Positions 45,420 through 53,329 of a stretch of DNA of 64,000 nucleotides are shown piece after piece (position 1 is the stretch's first letter; the number at the start of each line of letters is the position of its first letter). The stretch is from Cuniculiplasma divulgatum (GTDB lineage Archaea > Thermoplasmatota > Thermoplasmata > Thermoplasmatales > Thermoplasmataceae), in NCBI GenBank assembly GCA_031200235.1, contig CP133595.1, positions 1,942,341 through 2,006,340 on the forward strand. The letters run 5' to 3'. The position numbers and the translations under genes were made by a program. Under the pieces are notes generated by a model. It was not told where the DNA came from. It was given only the letters and a program-made list of their open reading frames with translations, and made no database searches.

Positions 45420-46232
45420 ATGCTAGGAAAAGATAAGGAAGTGTATTATAAGATGCTGGATCAGGTCTTTTCCCGGGCTTCGGCACTATATGATGAGAGG
45501 ATACTGTCCAATTTTGTAAACGTCAGTATCAGAAACATTGAGATGTCCATACTGCTTTCATATTCATTCAGGGGGTGTGTTGCACTTGAAATTGGACAGG
45601 GCACCGGGGAGGAATCCTCGCGCTATATCAAGGCAACGGGCAACAGGCTGGATGCTGTTGATGTGTCAGGCGGCATGGTGGACTATTCCCGGATGAAAAT
45701 GACAAGGCTGGGATATGGTGAACTGTATAATGCCATACAATTGCCAGCTTCAGATATTGCCCATCTCAATAAGATCTATGACATTGTTTACAGCTTCAAT
45801 GGCCTTATAAATACAGAACCTGATTTAACTGATCTGAAGGACGGGATTAACAAAATAACAAAACCAGGCTCAGTCATCATACTGTCTTTCCGCAACAGTT
45901 CCTGCCTTGGGGAGAATCTCATCAGGCTGGTCAGCAACAGGCCTGATCTGGGAAGGGATCGCACGCTGGCAAGCGTGGATGTCCAGGTAGCCGGAGACAG
46001 CGTACCCTCCATATATTACTCCCTGGATGACGCTTCAAAGTTCATTCCAGAGAATTTCAGTATTACTGGAATATATGGACTGGCTGTGCTTTTTCCGCCT
46101 TATCTGGCCGGGGTTGTGAAATCAGGGATGGCAAAAAGGATCATATCTGCCGCGGAAAGGGCCATCTGCTTTCTGCCTTTCTTCAGGACGCATGGAGATG
46201 AGATTCTAATTGTTGCAAGAAGATATGCGTGA
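45420..46232 (+). CDS. SAM-dependent methyltransferase
   Basis: About 270 residues. The SAM motif is ALEIGQGTGEESSRYIKATG (about residues 50-69) followed by DAVDVSGGMVDYSRMKM, then DIVYSFNGLIN. The C-terminal part (VIILSFRNSSCLGENL and IYGLAVLFPPYLAG) is hydrophobic in places and suits a substrate-binding cap. I place the start at ATG 45420, about 30 nt after ATTAATATA; the longer GTG frame (45345) would contain the promoter. Its stop overlaps the next methyltransferase gene. Confidence 0.7.
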   Translation: MLGKDKEVYYKMLDQVFSRASALYDERILSNFVNVSIRNIEMSILLSYSFRGCVALEIGQGTGEESSRYIKATGNRLDAVDVSGGMVDYSRMKMTRLGYGELYNAIQLPASDIAHLNKIYDIVYSFNGLINTEPDLTDLKDGINKITKPGSVIILSFRNSSCLGENLIRLVSNRPDLGRDRTLASVDVQVAGDSVPSIYYSLDDASKFIPENFSITGIYGLAVLFPPYLAGVVKSGMAKRIISAAERAICFLPFFRTHGDEILIVARRYA

Positions 46233-47292
46233 AATCAAGATTGTCCTGCCTCCACCGGACCTGACTGAGATCAGTGCTAATTTCACCATTGACCGTGGAA
46301 GAGTATCGGTAATCCTCACGGAAAGCAGACGCAGAATCCTGAGAAGAGGGATTGAACCCATAATAGACGGGAAAACATACAGAGCAGCTAAATGTGACCT
46401 GGGGAAAACTACTGAAGCATTTCTCAGGAAGTACGGAAGAGAACACATGGACAGGTACTTCACAGGCAGGAAAAGAATTGCGTATATGCTGACTCCCGTA
46501 ACGGAAGAACCCACAACTGCCATTTGGGAAAATACCTATGCGGAATCGCATTCATCCCAGTACGCCGAAAGGATTCAGGGGGATAAGGTGCAGATGCACC
46601 TGAGGACTGTGGCCTCAGATTGTCTCAGGAAATTCATGGCAGATGGAGTATCCATTCTGGAAGTGGGCTGCTCAAACGGCTATGAAATAAGCCTGGCGAA
46701 AAGGGGATTTTCAGGAACAAGCTGCGTATGCGCTGATGTATCGCCGGAAGCCATTGAATTTGCAAAGCAACATTCCCCTGCAGGCACGTATGACAGATTT
46801 GTGGAAGTGAGTGGAAACTGGAATGAGTCCATCGGTTCCTTCCATATCATCTACAGCACATTTGGTGCCGCCGATACATCGTCATTTCATGAGATCGCCA
46901 GCTTTGCAGGAAACAACCTCAAAAGGAATGGATTGTTCATTGGCACGGCGCTTAACAGGTTTGCAGCCTGGGACCTGGTTCTTTCAGCCATAACAGGGAA
47001 GAGAGGCTATGCCAGGAATCGACTGTCGGGAATCATCCCTGCAGGTGATAGCAGGTACCCCGTTACGGTATTTGCACGAAGTGTGAAAGAAATAAGTTCC
47101 AACGGTATTCTTCATCCTGTGGCATTCCGAGGCTTATCCATGCTGTTTGCGCCCTATAATTACAGGCGAATAAACAGAATACTGATTAAGATACCATTCA
47201 TGAGGAAGCTTGACGAGATTCTTTCTGGAATCTTTCCCGTAAGCTTGCTGTGCGAATACATCCTCTTTGTCATGAGTCCGGCTACTGGATAA
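46225..47292 (+). CDS. SAM-dependent methyltransferase with extra N-terminal region
   Basis: About 355 residues. The SAM motif ILEVGCSNGYEISLAKRGF is near residue 150, followed by VCADVSPEAIEFAKQHSP and HIIYSTFGAADTS. About 110 residues before it form an unassigned N-terminal domain (DRGRVSVILTESRRRILRRG..., GREHMDRYFTGRKR). The ATG at 46225 overlaps the previous stop by 8 bases. The C-terminal 100 residues resemble the preceding protein in layout, which hints at an old duplication. Confidence 0.68.
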   Translation: MREIKIVLPPPDLTEISANFTIDRGRVSVILTESRRRILRRGIEPIIDGKTYRAAKCDLGKTTEAFLRKYGREHMDRYFTGRKRIAYMLTPVTEEPTTAIWENTYAESHSSQYAERIQGDKVQMHLRTVASDCLRKFMADGVSILEVGCSNGYEISLAKRGFSGTSCVCADVSPEAIEFAKQHSPAGTYDRFVEVSGNWNESIGSFHIIYSTFGAADTSSFHEIASFAGNNLKRNGLFIGTALNRFAAWDLVLSAITGKRGYARNRLSGIIPAGDSRYPVTVFARSVKEISSNGILHPVAFRGLSMLFAPYNYRRINRILIKIPFMRKLDEILSGIFPVSLLCEYILFVMSPATG

Positions 47293-47295
47293 ATT

Positions 47296-48141
47296 TTACC
47301 AGTTGCTCAGATCCCTGCCTTTAACCCTTAATAAAAATGCCCCCAAAAGAGAGAATATTTCAACAATGGATGCCATGAACAGAATAGCCAGACTTCCGGG
47401 GTAATCATTGTTGAAATTTCTGATTGCCGCAATGGTCTCAAGTGGATTAAGAGATGAGATTGAGAAGGAGGCGTGCTCCCCAAGCTGCTTTCTGGACTGC
47501 ATATGCCCGAAGTTAACACGGATTCTCTGCCTCAGAAGTTCCTTCGTTGAGCCTGGCACTGTGTTGTGAACAACCACATCCCTGCAGTACCTTATCCTTC
47601 CTCCTGCAGCCACGGTCCTGTGGCAGAGATATTCATCATCGTTGACAATATCGCTGCTGGGTATGATGAAGCGATGCCTGACCACCTGGAATTCGCCACC
47701 GCAGAAGAACTGGTTTCTGGATTCCTTCATGGCAACATAAGAATCATGAAAATGCCACATGACCTCACCTAACTTCGATGCTAGGCTGCTCCCATGAAAC
47801 GGTTCTATTCTGGGGAATGCAAGCTCGTAACTGTCACCAAGGCACTGGATCATCCTACTCACCACAGAATCATCAAACCTTGTATCTGCGGATATGAGGA
47901 ATATATGGCCATCACGGATGTTTTGAATTGCCCTGTTGTATGAGGAGGACTTCCCCATTTTCCTCTGTTCATAGAGTATCTTAATATTCCTGTGGTCTAA
48001 GCTCTCAGCATCAATATCTGTATGGACGCCTCCAATGGCCATGGTGGTTTCATCAAACACATCAGAAAGGGCCTTTTCCATTGCATATTCAACATCCGCG
48101 GGCCTTGCATAGCTGAAGAACACCGCATTCCTAAGCGTCAT
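47296..48141 (-). CDS. Family 2 glycosyltransferase
   Basis: 281 residues with a GT-A core: FLISADTRFDDSVVSRMI (about 78-95) is the DxD region, followed by FFCGGEFQVVR and NDDEYLCHRTVAAGGRIRYCRDVVVHNTVPGSTKELLRQRIR, a pattern of processive or membrane-linked GT2 enzymes. The C-terminus has a hydrophobic helix (LAILFMASIVEIFSLLGAFLL). The start overlaps the stop of the upstream nucleotidyltransferase-fold gene, so the two act together. The acceptor is unknown. Confidence 0.8.
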   Translation of the reverse strand: MTLRNAVFFSYARPADVEYAMEKALSDVFDETTMAIGGVHTDIDAESLDHRNIKILYEQRKMGKSSSYNRAIQNIRDGHIFLISADTRFDDSVVSRMIQCLGDSYELAFPRIEPFHGSSLASKLGEVMWHFHDSYVAMKESRNQFFCGGEFQVVRHRFIIPSSDIVNDDEYLCHRTVAAGGRIRYCRDVVVHNTVPGSTKELLRQRIRVNFGHMQSRKQLGEHASFSISSLNPLETIAAIRNFNNDYPGSLAILFMASIVEIFSLLGAFLLRVKGRDLSNW

Positions 48142-48778
48142 GATGCTGCTCCGCCTCCCTGATGTGCTTATACTTCAATGAATCTAGAAAGAAATGATGC
48201 AGTCCCATCTTTGCCTCAAAACATTCCTGCGATTTGCCAGACGCCTGAAGGTGGTGGTTTGTCATTCTGGTTTTCGCCTGCTGATATGTGCCAACAAGCA
48301 CGTATGCAACAAAGTTCAGTAGCTTCAGGGCCGCTGATGAATCGGTATCCCTGGCAGGGACTTCCTGATTCCCAGCATCATGCTGCCTGGTCAGGGGCGA
48401 AAGCTGGAGCAGTTCTCCATAATATTGAGATCCAACCACGGGTATGACTCTGGTGGCGTCCCTTGCTGTAAGCTGGTCAAGGGATTTACTGAACAGCTCA
48501 TGTGCAAAACTGCGATCCATGCTCAGGGAAAGGCATATTTCTTTGAAGCCACGCAGGCGACGAACAATGAGGGCATAGGAAAGCGTCAGCCACAGGCAAT
48601 CCTGATTTGCTATTATGAAAATATCAATGTCATCTTCACTTCTGGGATCATAAGAAACTGATCCTGAGATACCTGCGAAAGAAACAAGTCTTCTGGGAAG
48701 GTTCAATATAAAGGCGCTCCCGGAAGCGACCTTGGCTGTTTTTATGTTCCTGTTCAGTGAGATCTCTGTGACTTCCAT
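48131..48778 (-). CDS. Nucleotidyltransferase-fold protein
   Basis: 215 residues. The segment FAGISGSVSYDPRSEDDIDIFIIA (about 34-57) follows the GSxSxGxxxxxSDxDL pattern of the polymerase-beta-type nucleotidyltransferases, with DIDIFI as the metal-binding acidic pair. The rest is helical and unassigned. GGTGAAAG precedes the ATG. The gene is coupled to the GT2 gene, so it may modify or activate something in glycan assembly; alternatively it is a minimal nucleotidyltransferase of unknown use. Confidence 0.65.
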   Translation of the reverse strand: MEVTEISLNRNIKTAKVASGSAFILNLPRRLVSFAGISGSVSYDPRSEDDIDIFIIANQDCLWLTLSYALIVRRLRGFKEICLSLSMDRSFAHELFSKSLDQLTARDATRVIPVVGSQYYGELLQLSPLTRQHDAGNQEVPARDTDSSAALKLLNFVAYVLVGTYQQAKTRMTNHHLQASGKSQECFEAKMGLHHFFLDSLKYKHIREAEQHHDA

Positions 48779-48802
48779 CTTTCACCGCTATCTTTTTCAC
48801 CT

Positions 48803-49243
48803 CTACTTCCTGTGAAGAGCAAATGCAACGCCAGATGTTACAATATAAAAGGCAAACAGGACATCATAAAGCCCGGGAATGTATGGCAGTGAGCCCTTGA
48901 ATTTGGAGAAACCAAAAAGGTATGTTGCAAAGGATGAAGCAGAGGTGAATCCCACCATGGAATAGGTGGCAATGTCTGCAATAAGGAAAACTGCAAGCAG
49001 CGCTGTCCCAACAGCGGCAATTGTTGAATTCCTGCCTGTTGGCCTGGCGAATATTATCCCGGCTCCGATTATATCCACGATGCCTGTTATGAGGAGACCG
49101 TACCAGTGTATGAAGTATGGTTTGACAACTCCAAAATCCGTTTGCAGATTCTTGTCTGTGAGCAGTATGGTAATTGTGATTGCAAAGTCAATGAGAAGCA
49201 ATATTCCCACAGCATACACAATTTTATTGACACTTGCTGTCAT
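48803..49243 (-). CDS. Four-helix membrane protein, unknown
   Basis: 146 residues with four clear hydrophobic helices, a conserved-looking FIHWYGLLITGIVDIIGAGI segment and a short basic end (LHRK). It resembles small archaeal integral membrane proteins without known function. It lies 24 nt upstream of the nucleotidyltransferase-fold gene on the same strand and may be the first gene of that three-gene operon. Confidence 0.6.
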   Translation of the reverse strand: MTASVNKIVYAVGILLLIDFAITITILLTDKNLQTDFGVVKPYFIHWYGLLITGIVDIIGAGIIFARPTGRNSTIAAVGTALLAVFLIADIATYSMVGFTSASSFATYLFGFSKFKGSLPYIPGLYDVLFAFYIVTSGVAFALHRK

Positions 49244-49329
49244 TATACAATCATTACGTAATTATAATATTAAAACATTACTACACAAAAATATTGTAGT
49301 TATTCTTAATAATATTAGCAGAAACCAGT

Positions 49330-50328
49330 ATGAAAAGTGATGAACTATGCCTCCCTTCCACGTCGTCCGAGCCTGGAGCATCCCTCCCCGATGCAAGGAT
49401 CCTTTCCATTGCCATAGTGACGCACAACAGGGAGGTAAAGCTCCGGAAACTGATCAACTCAATACTGGAATCGCAGCAGATTGTTTCCAGGCTGTCAGAG
49501 ATCGTAATAGTTGATGATTCCCAACGCAGGACAGAACTCGGTTCTGATTTTCCAGGTGTCATTGATTATGTGTGGGTTCCTGATCGTATATTTATAACCA
49601 GGGCGAAGAATATTGCATGGAGAAGGACAACAGCACCACTTATCCTGTTCATAGATGATGATAACATTGTCAACAGCGATTCTGTACTGCACCTTCTGGA
49701 TATAATGCAGGAATATCCGGGAATTGGTGCAGTGATGCCTTCAGTGGCTTATCTCAACCATCCGTCACGCATATGGGTTTATTCAGCGCCATTTCGTCAG
49801 GGCAGATGGTCCATGAACCTTATGGGAAGAAATACAATTGAAAATGTGATTCCGGATAAGGATCTGCTGGATACGGATGCTCTTCCCAATGCTTTCATTA
49901 TAAGACGGTCAGTCCTGATCTCCATACGGGGATTTGATGAGGAATTCATTTACAACAATTCATGTGATTTATGCCAGAGGATCAAGGAATACGGGTTTGA
50001 AGTGTACGCCTCCACAGTGTCAAGATTCTACCACGATGTCCCCCCTCCTGACCGGAAGGGGTACTGGGCGGATCATGTTGCTGCTGACATTAAAAGAGCA
50101 TTTCCTGAATCCAGAGACTGGACTCTTCTGATGAGAAAGTTGCATGGGATTAACAGTATTCGATCTCCATTACTTTACCTGCATTTCATAATCTGGGTGC
50201 TTCAGGTTGATCTGGGCATGCTGTTGATGAGGCTCTCTTCAAGAGAATTCATCAGGATCAATTTCAGCTTCCTGAAAGGTTTTATTTTCGGAGTAAAAAT
50301 GAAGGTCTCCAAATTTTACAGAACATAG
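49330..50328 (+). CDS. Family 2 glycosyltransferase
   Basis: 332 residues with a textbook GT-A domain: SIAIVTHNREVKLRKLINSI (about 25-44), IVIVDDS (about 58-64), LILFIDDDNIV (metal-binding DDD, about 98-108) and GFDEEFIYNNSCDLCQRIKEYGFEVY (acceptor region). It resembles rhamnosyl- or galactofuranosyl-type transferases. The C-terminus carries a hydrophobic stretch that may touch the membrane. It is divergent from the operon before it. Confidence 0.85.
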   Translation: MKSDELCLPSTSSEPGASLPDARILSIAIVTHNREVKLRKLINSILESQQIVSRLSEIVIVDDSQRRTELGSDFPGVIDYVWVPDRIFITRAKNIAWRRTTAPLILFIDDDNIVNSDSVLHLLDIMQEYPGIGAVMPSVAYLNHPSRIWVYSAPFRQGRWSMNLMGRNTIENVIPDKDLLDTDALPNAFIIRRSVLISIRGFDEEFIYNNSCDLCQRIKEYGFEVYASTVSRFYHDVPPPDRKGYWADHVAADIKRAFPESRDWTLLMRKLHGINSIRSPLLYLHFIIWVLQVDLGMLLMRLSSREFIRINFSFLKGFIFGVKMKVSKFYRT

Positions 50329-50529
50329 AATGCAGATTATGGCATAATACACGAAACAGGGTAACCCATACCATAATTTCCGGTCATCTTTTTTTCCTGC
50401 GGCAATACACAGAAGCACATATTCCTGCACTGGAAAGATCGTGCCGTATATTGTGGCTTAGTCGGACTGTCTGAGAGGAAAATACTCATAAACTCCTAAG
50501 GACAGCGGCCGCAAACACAACAGAATTCT

Positions 50530-50562
50530 GCACTATTTTGCACAGAACAGTTAATATAGTGC
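50530..50562. promoter_or_regulatory. Inverted repeat around the promoter of the second GT2 gene
   Basis: GCACTAT (50530-50536) and ATAGTGC (50556-50562) are perfect 7-bp inverted arms, with a TTAATATA TATA box next to the second arm and the ATG at 50584 about 26 nt on. A dimeric regulator could bind here. Confidence 0.35.
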
Positions 50563-50583
50563 AAGTTAGTCTTATTGGTGTAA

Positions 50584-51324
50584 ATGTCATATTCCATCTG
50601 CATAACGAACTTCAATGATCGACCTTACTTGGAGAAGTCGCTCCAGAGTATCACCGACTTTGCTGGAAGGATAGATGCAGAGGTTGTTGTGGTGGACAGC
50701 AACAGCACTGATGGATCTCAGGAAATTATTGATGATTACCTTCAGAGAGGGCTCATTCAAAGGGTGATAAGTACGCGGTGCTCAAGAGGAAGAGGAAGGG
50801 ATATTGCATTCCGAAACTCCCATGGTGATATTGTTCTGGCCAGTATTGACACTGACGTGGTTTACAGTGTGCCTAGACTTTTGCAGGTTGTTGCCGAATA
50901 CATGAGCAAGAGAATGGGAAAGCTCTTCGCAGTATACGGAGCAATGATTGGGACAAGATCGTGTATAGAGAAAATAGGGGGCTGGAAAGACCTTGACAGG
51001 CATGAGGACAATGAGATATCCATGCGGGCCATGATGGCGGGCCTTTATGATCAGGACATGTCAATCAATGTGGTCATGGAGCACCTTTCGGAACTGCGAA
51101 AGCTGACACTAGTCGAATCCATGAAACTGACCTATACTGATTACAGGGACTGGTACAGGATCGGGCTGAAGCTCAGGAATACCCCGGCAGATGCCCTGAT
51201 GAAACCACATGTTCTGCTGTCCTACGTTTCAGCCAGAATTCGCGGTGTTATGCCATCACCCGTTTTTGACAAGTACATTGCAGAATTGAAGGGGACAGGC
51301 GCTGGGAATGCCGGCCGCAGATGA
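50584..51324 (+). CDS. Family 2 glycosyltransferase
   Basis: 246 residues, a compact GT-A domain: SICITNFNDRPYLEKSLQSI (3-22), VVVVDSNSTDGSQEI, and IVLASIDTDVVYS (DTD metal site, about 81-93), then GAMIGTRSCIEKIGGWKDLDRHEDNEISMRAM. No membrane helix is seen. Its last 17 bases overlap the start of a membrane-protein gene, which suggests that the two cooperate. Confidence 0.83.
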   Translation: MSYSICITNFNDRPYLEKSLQSITDFAGRIDAEVVVVDSNSTDGSQEIIDDYLQRGLIQRVISTRCSRGRGRDIAFRNSHGDIVLASIDTDVVYSVPRLLQVVAEYMSKRMGKLFAVYGAMIGTRSCIEKIGGWKDLDRHEDNEISMRAMMAGLYDQDMSINVVMEHLSELRKLTLVESMKLTYTDYRDWYRIGLKLRNTPADALMKPHVLLSYVSARIRGVMPSPVFDKYIAELKGTGAGNAGRR

Positions 51325-51991
51325 TTCAGGGCAATCACTGAAGAAGGGTTGTGCAGCCCGGAGTTTCAGGCTCATTCCGTTACTGCTGCTTCTTGCAACC
51401 ATAGGTTACATTGGTGCCAGATTGTTTGAATCAAGGGCAAATCAATTCGGTATCAACATCTCATATGCCGGCGGAATTCCTGTTGCTGTTGGAGGAATCT
51501 ACTTTTTCACATTTCTGAGCATTGCTGCCTCACTTGCTGTATCGCGCATCAGAAAATTTCCACTTTTCGCCACTTTCACAATAGGACTGGTATCGGGCCT
51601 GGCATTCTATGAATGCACATATGCTGTTATTTTTGCAGTATTTGCCAGGAATTTGGGTTTGCTTATCCCGGAAGCAAGTCTTCCTGCTTCAGGTTGGTCA
51701 GGCTATGGTACCTGGTTCATGCTGGAATTACTTGTGATATGCCTCAGTTATCCGATCTGGAAGATGCTGCGTTTGACCAGGGGAGTGCTGCTTCTCATAA
51801 TGTTATATCTTGCGACAATGGTTGCCTGGATGCTCATTTACAATTTTCAGTATCCGCCTTTTATCAATTCAGCAGGAGTGTACTCTGTCAATACAATTGC
51901 CGAAGTTGCCGGAACTCTCATTCTTCCAGTTAGTTACAGGAATCCTGAAGGGAATGGAGCATCAGATCATTTCCAGACAATGTCCGCCTGA
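51308..51991 (+). CDS. Membrane protein, unknown
   Basis: 227 residues with six hydrophobic helices, no recognised family. The first 20 residues are polar. Because it overlaps the GT2 gene, it could anchor that enzyme or move its lipid-linked product, but no motif shows this. Confidence 0.6.
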   Translation: MPAADDSGQSLKKGCAARSFRLIPLLLLLATIGYIGARLFESRANQFGINISYAGGIPVAVGGIYFFTFLSIAASLAVSRIRKFPLFATFTIGLVSGLAFYECTYAVIFAVFARNLGLLIPEASLPASGWSGYGTWFMLELLVICLSYPIWKMLRLTRGVLLLIMLYLATMVAWMLIYNFQYPPFINSAGVYSVNTIAEVAGTLILPVSYRNPEGNGASDHFQTMSA

Positions 51992-52112
51992 AAGGTCGCC
52001 GGGAACTGATTTGTGCCATGGTATGTTGTATTTATGTTACACACATAAATTTATGGAAAAATTGTATGTTCACTGGAAAATTTCTTATATGAATGACATT
52101 TGATCTCTTTCA

Positions 52113-53039
52113 TTGGAACTTTCAGACATAGATAAAAAATTTGACATGCAGAGTGTCATCTGGATTGGGGCAGACCTCAATCTGTTCTCATTTCCTGAGA
52201 GTTATACGGAGCCTATACCAATTTTTCTGGACTTCAGGAACAGTTTTCACAGGGCCACAATGGTTATTGACAGAAGTGTGTCAATGAAAGACATCCAGAT
52301 GCTGAAGTTCCAGTATGAAGTGAAGCAATCTGGCTCCTTATACACAATTTCAAGGGATATCCCCGAGAGTGCACTGGTAAGGAGAATACACGATCTGGTA
52401 AACACACATGGTGCCTCAATTGTTGCAATTTATCTGGAGAAGAAGCTATTGAAGATAAAGATCAAGTTCCATCACAGTGTTGACAGGGAGATTTCTGATC
52501 ATCTGCTTTCCATGGCTCTCCAGTATGAGGATTTCCATATTGAGTATCTTGGCCCTTCTGCCGGCATAAAGGAGGATCTTCTTGAGCTGGACAGGATGTT
52601 TTCCCTTACGTCACTTTCTTTTTCCATAGATGAAGATACTTCAACCCAGGATACGCTGGCAAGGTTCCCCGCAGGTACTGTGTTTGAACTTCAGAATAAA
52701 GCAGGCAATCACATGGCGATCCTCGCATATCCTGATGAGATGACTGATGTGCCTCAGGGTGTTATAGAGATATCCAGAGAAGATTCCATATACGAAACTG
52801 AATATTCTCATCCAGCCCTTGATATGATTAGATCAGAAGCATATGCCCAGGGAGTTGTGCGCTATAACTATTTTGGCAAAATGAAAGATGGTAGGCTCAA
52901 GGTCAGGATTCTTCTTCTCAAGAGCCACCTCACCGCGTATCTTTCCATACTGGAAAAGATCAGGAAAGAAAAAGGCCAGTGGAACATAGTCCTTGATGGT
53001 GTGAGCAGTGTCACTGATTCAACATTTTCGAATTTTTGA
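52113..53039 (+). CDS. Unknown soluble protein
   Basis: 308 residues, mixed alpha/beta, no membrane helix, no recognised motif. It has two halves of similar layout: strands around SVIWIGADLNLFSFP and YTISRDIPESALVRRI, then TVFELQNKAGNHMAIL and GVIEISREDSIYE. This resembles the sensor part of archaeal bacterioopsin-activator-like regulators, but the usual C-terminal helix-turn-helix is not seen. The TTG start at 52113 lies about 26 nt after TTATATGA, so I accept it. T-rich DNA follows the stop. Confidence 0.5.
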   Translation: MELSDIDKKFDMQSVIWIGADLNLFSFPESYTEPIPIFLDFRNSFHRATMVIDRSVSMKDIQMLKFQYEVKQSGSLYTISRDIPESALVRRIHDLVNTHGASIVAIYLEKKLLKIKIKFHHSVDREISDHLLSMALQYEDFHIEYLGPSAGIKEDLLELDRMFSLTSLSFSIDEDTSTQDTLARFPAGTVFELQNKAGNHMAILAYPDEMTDVPQGVIEISREDSIYETEYSHPALDMIRSEAYAQGVVRYNYFGKMKDGRLKVRILLLKSHLTAYLSILEKIRKEKGQWNIVLDGVSSVTDSTFSNF

Positions 53040-53329
53040 TTTTTTCCGCATTAAAGGACATTGAAATTGGCCCCTATATCAGTGAACCGATCAGGAAAAC
53101 CGCTGATCCTGCGATGTTGATGAACCATGAAGGTCTTGTGCGCAGCAAGGGCTTGAAAATTAAGGTAAGAAACTTCTTCATGAGAAGGTTATGATTGAAA
53201 GCTTCTATTCACTTCATCCGAAAGGAAATCCGCATGAGGCCAGATATGCCTCGGCCCTACACGGCCGCATAACAGAATTTCCAGTCTAAGTGCGGAATTT
53301 CTATATAAGCAAATTCACATTTCCCTCAG
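53040..53329 (+). pseudogene. Possible gene relic before the DUF2079 gene
   Basis: Two protein-like frames meet by a one-base overlap at 53191-53195: one ends KIKVRNFFMRRL and the next begins MIESFYSLHPKGNPHEARYA and stops at 53287. They read like the end of one gene after a frameshift. The family is not recognised. The TATA box TATATAAG at 53300-53307 then serves the next gene. Confidence 0.25.
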
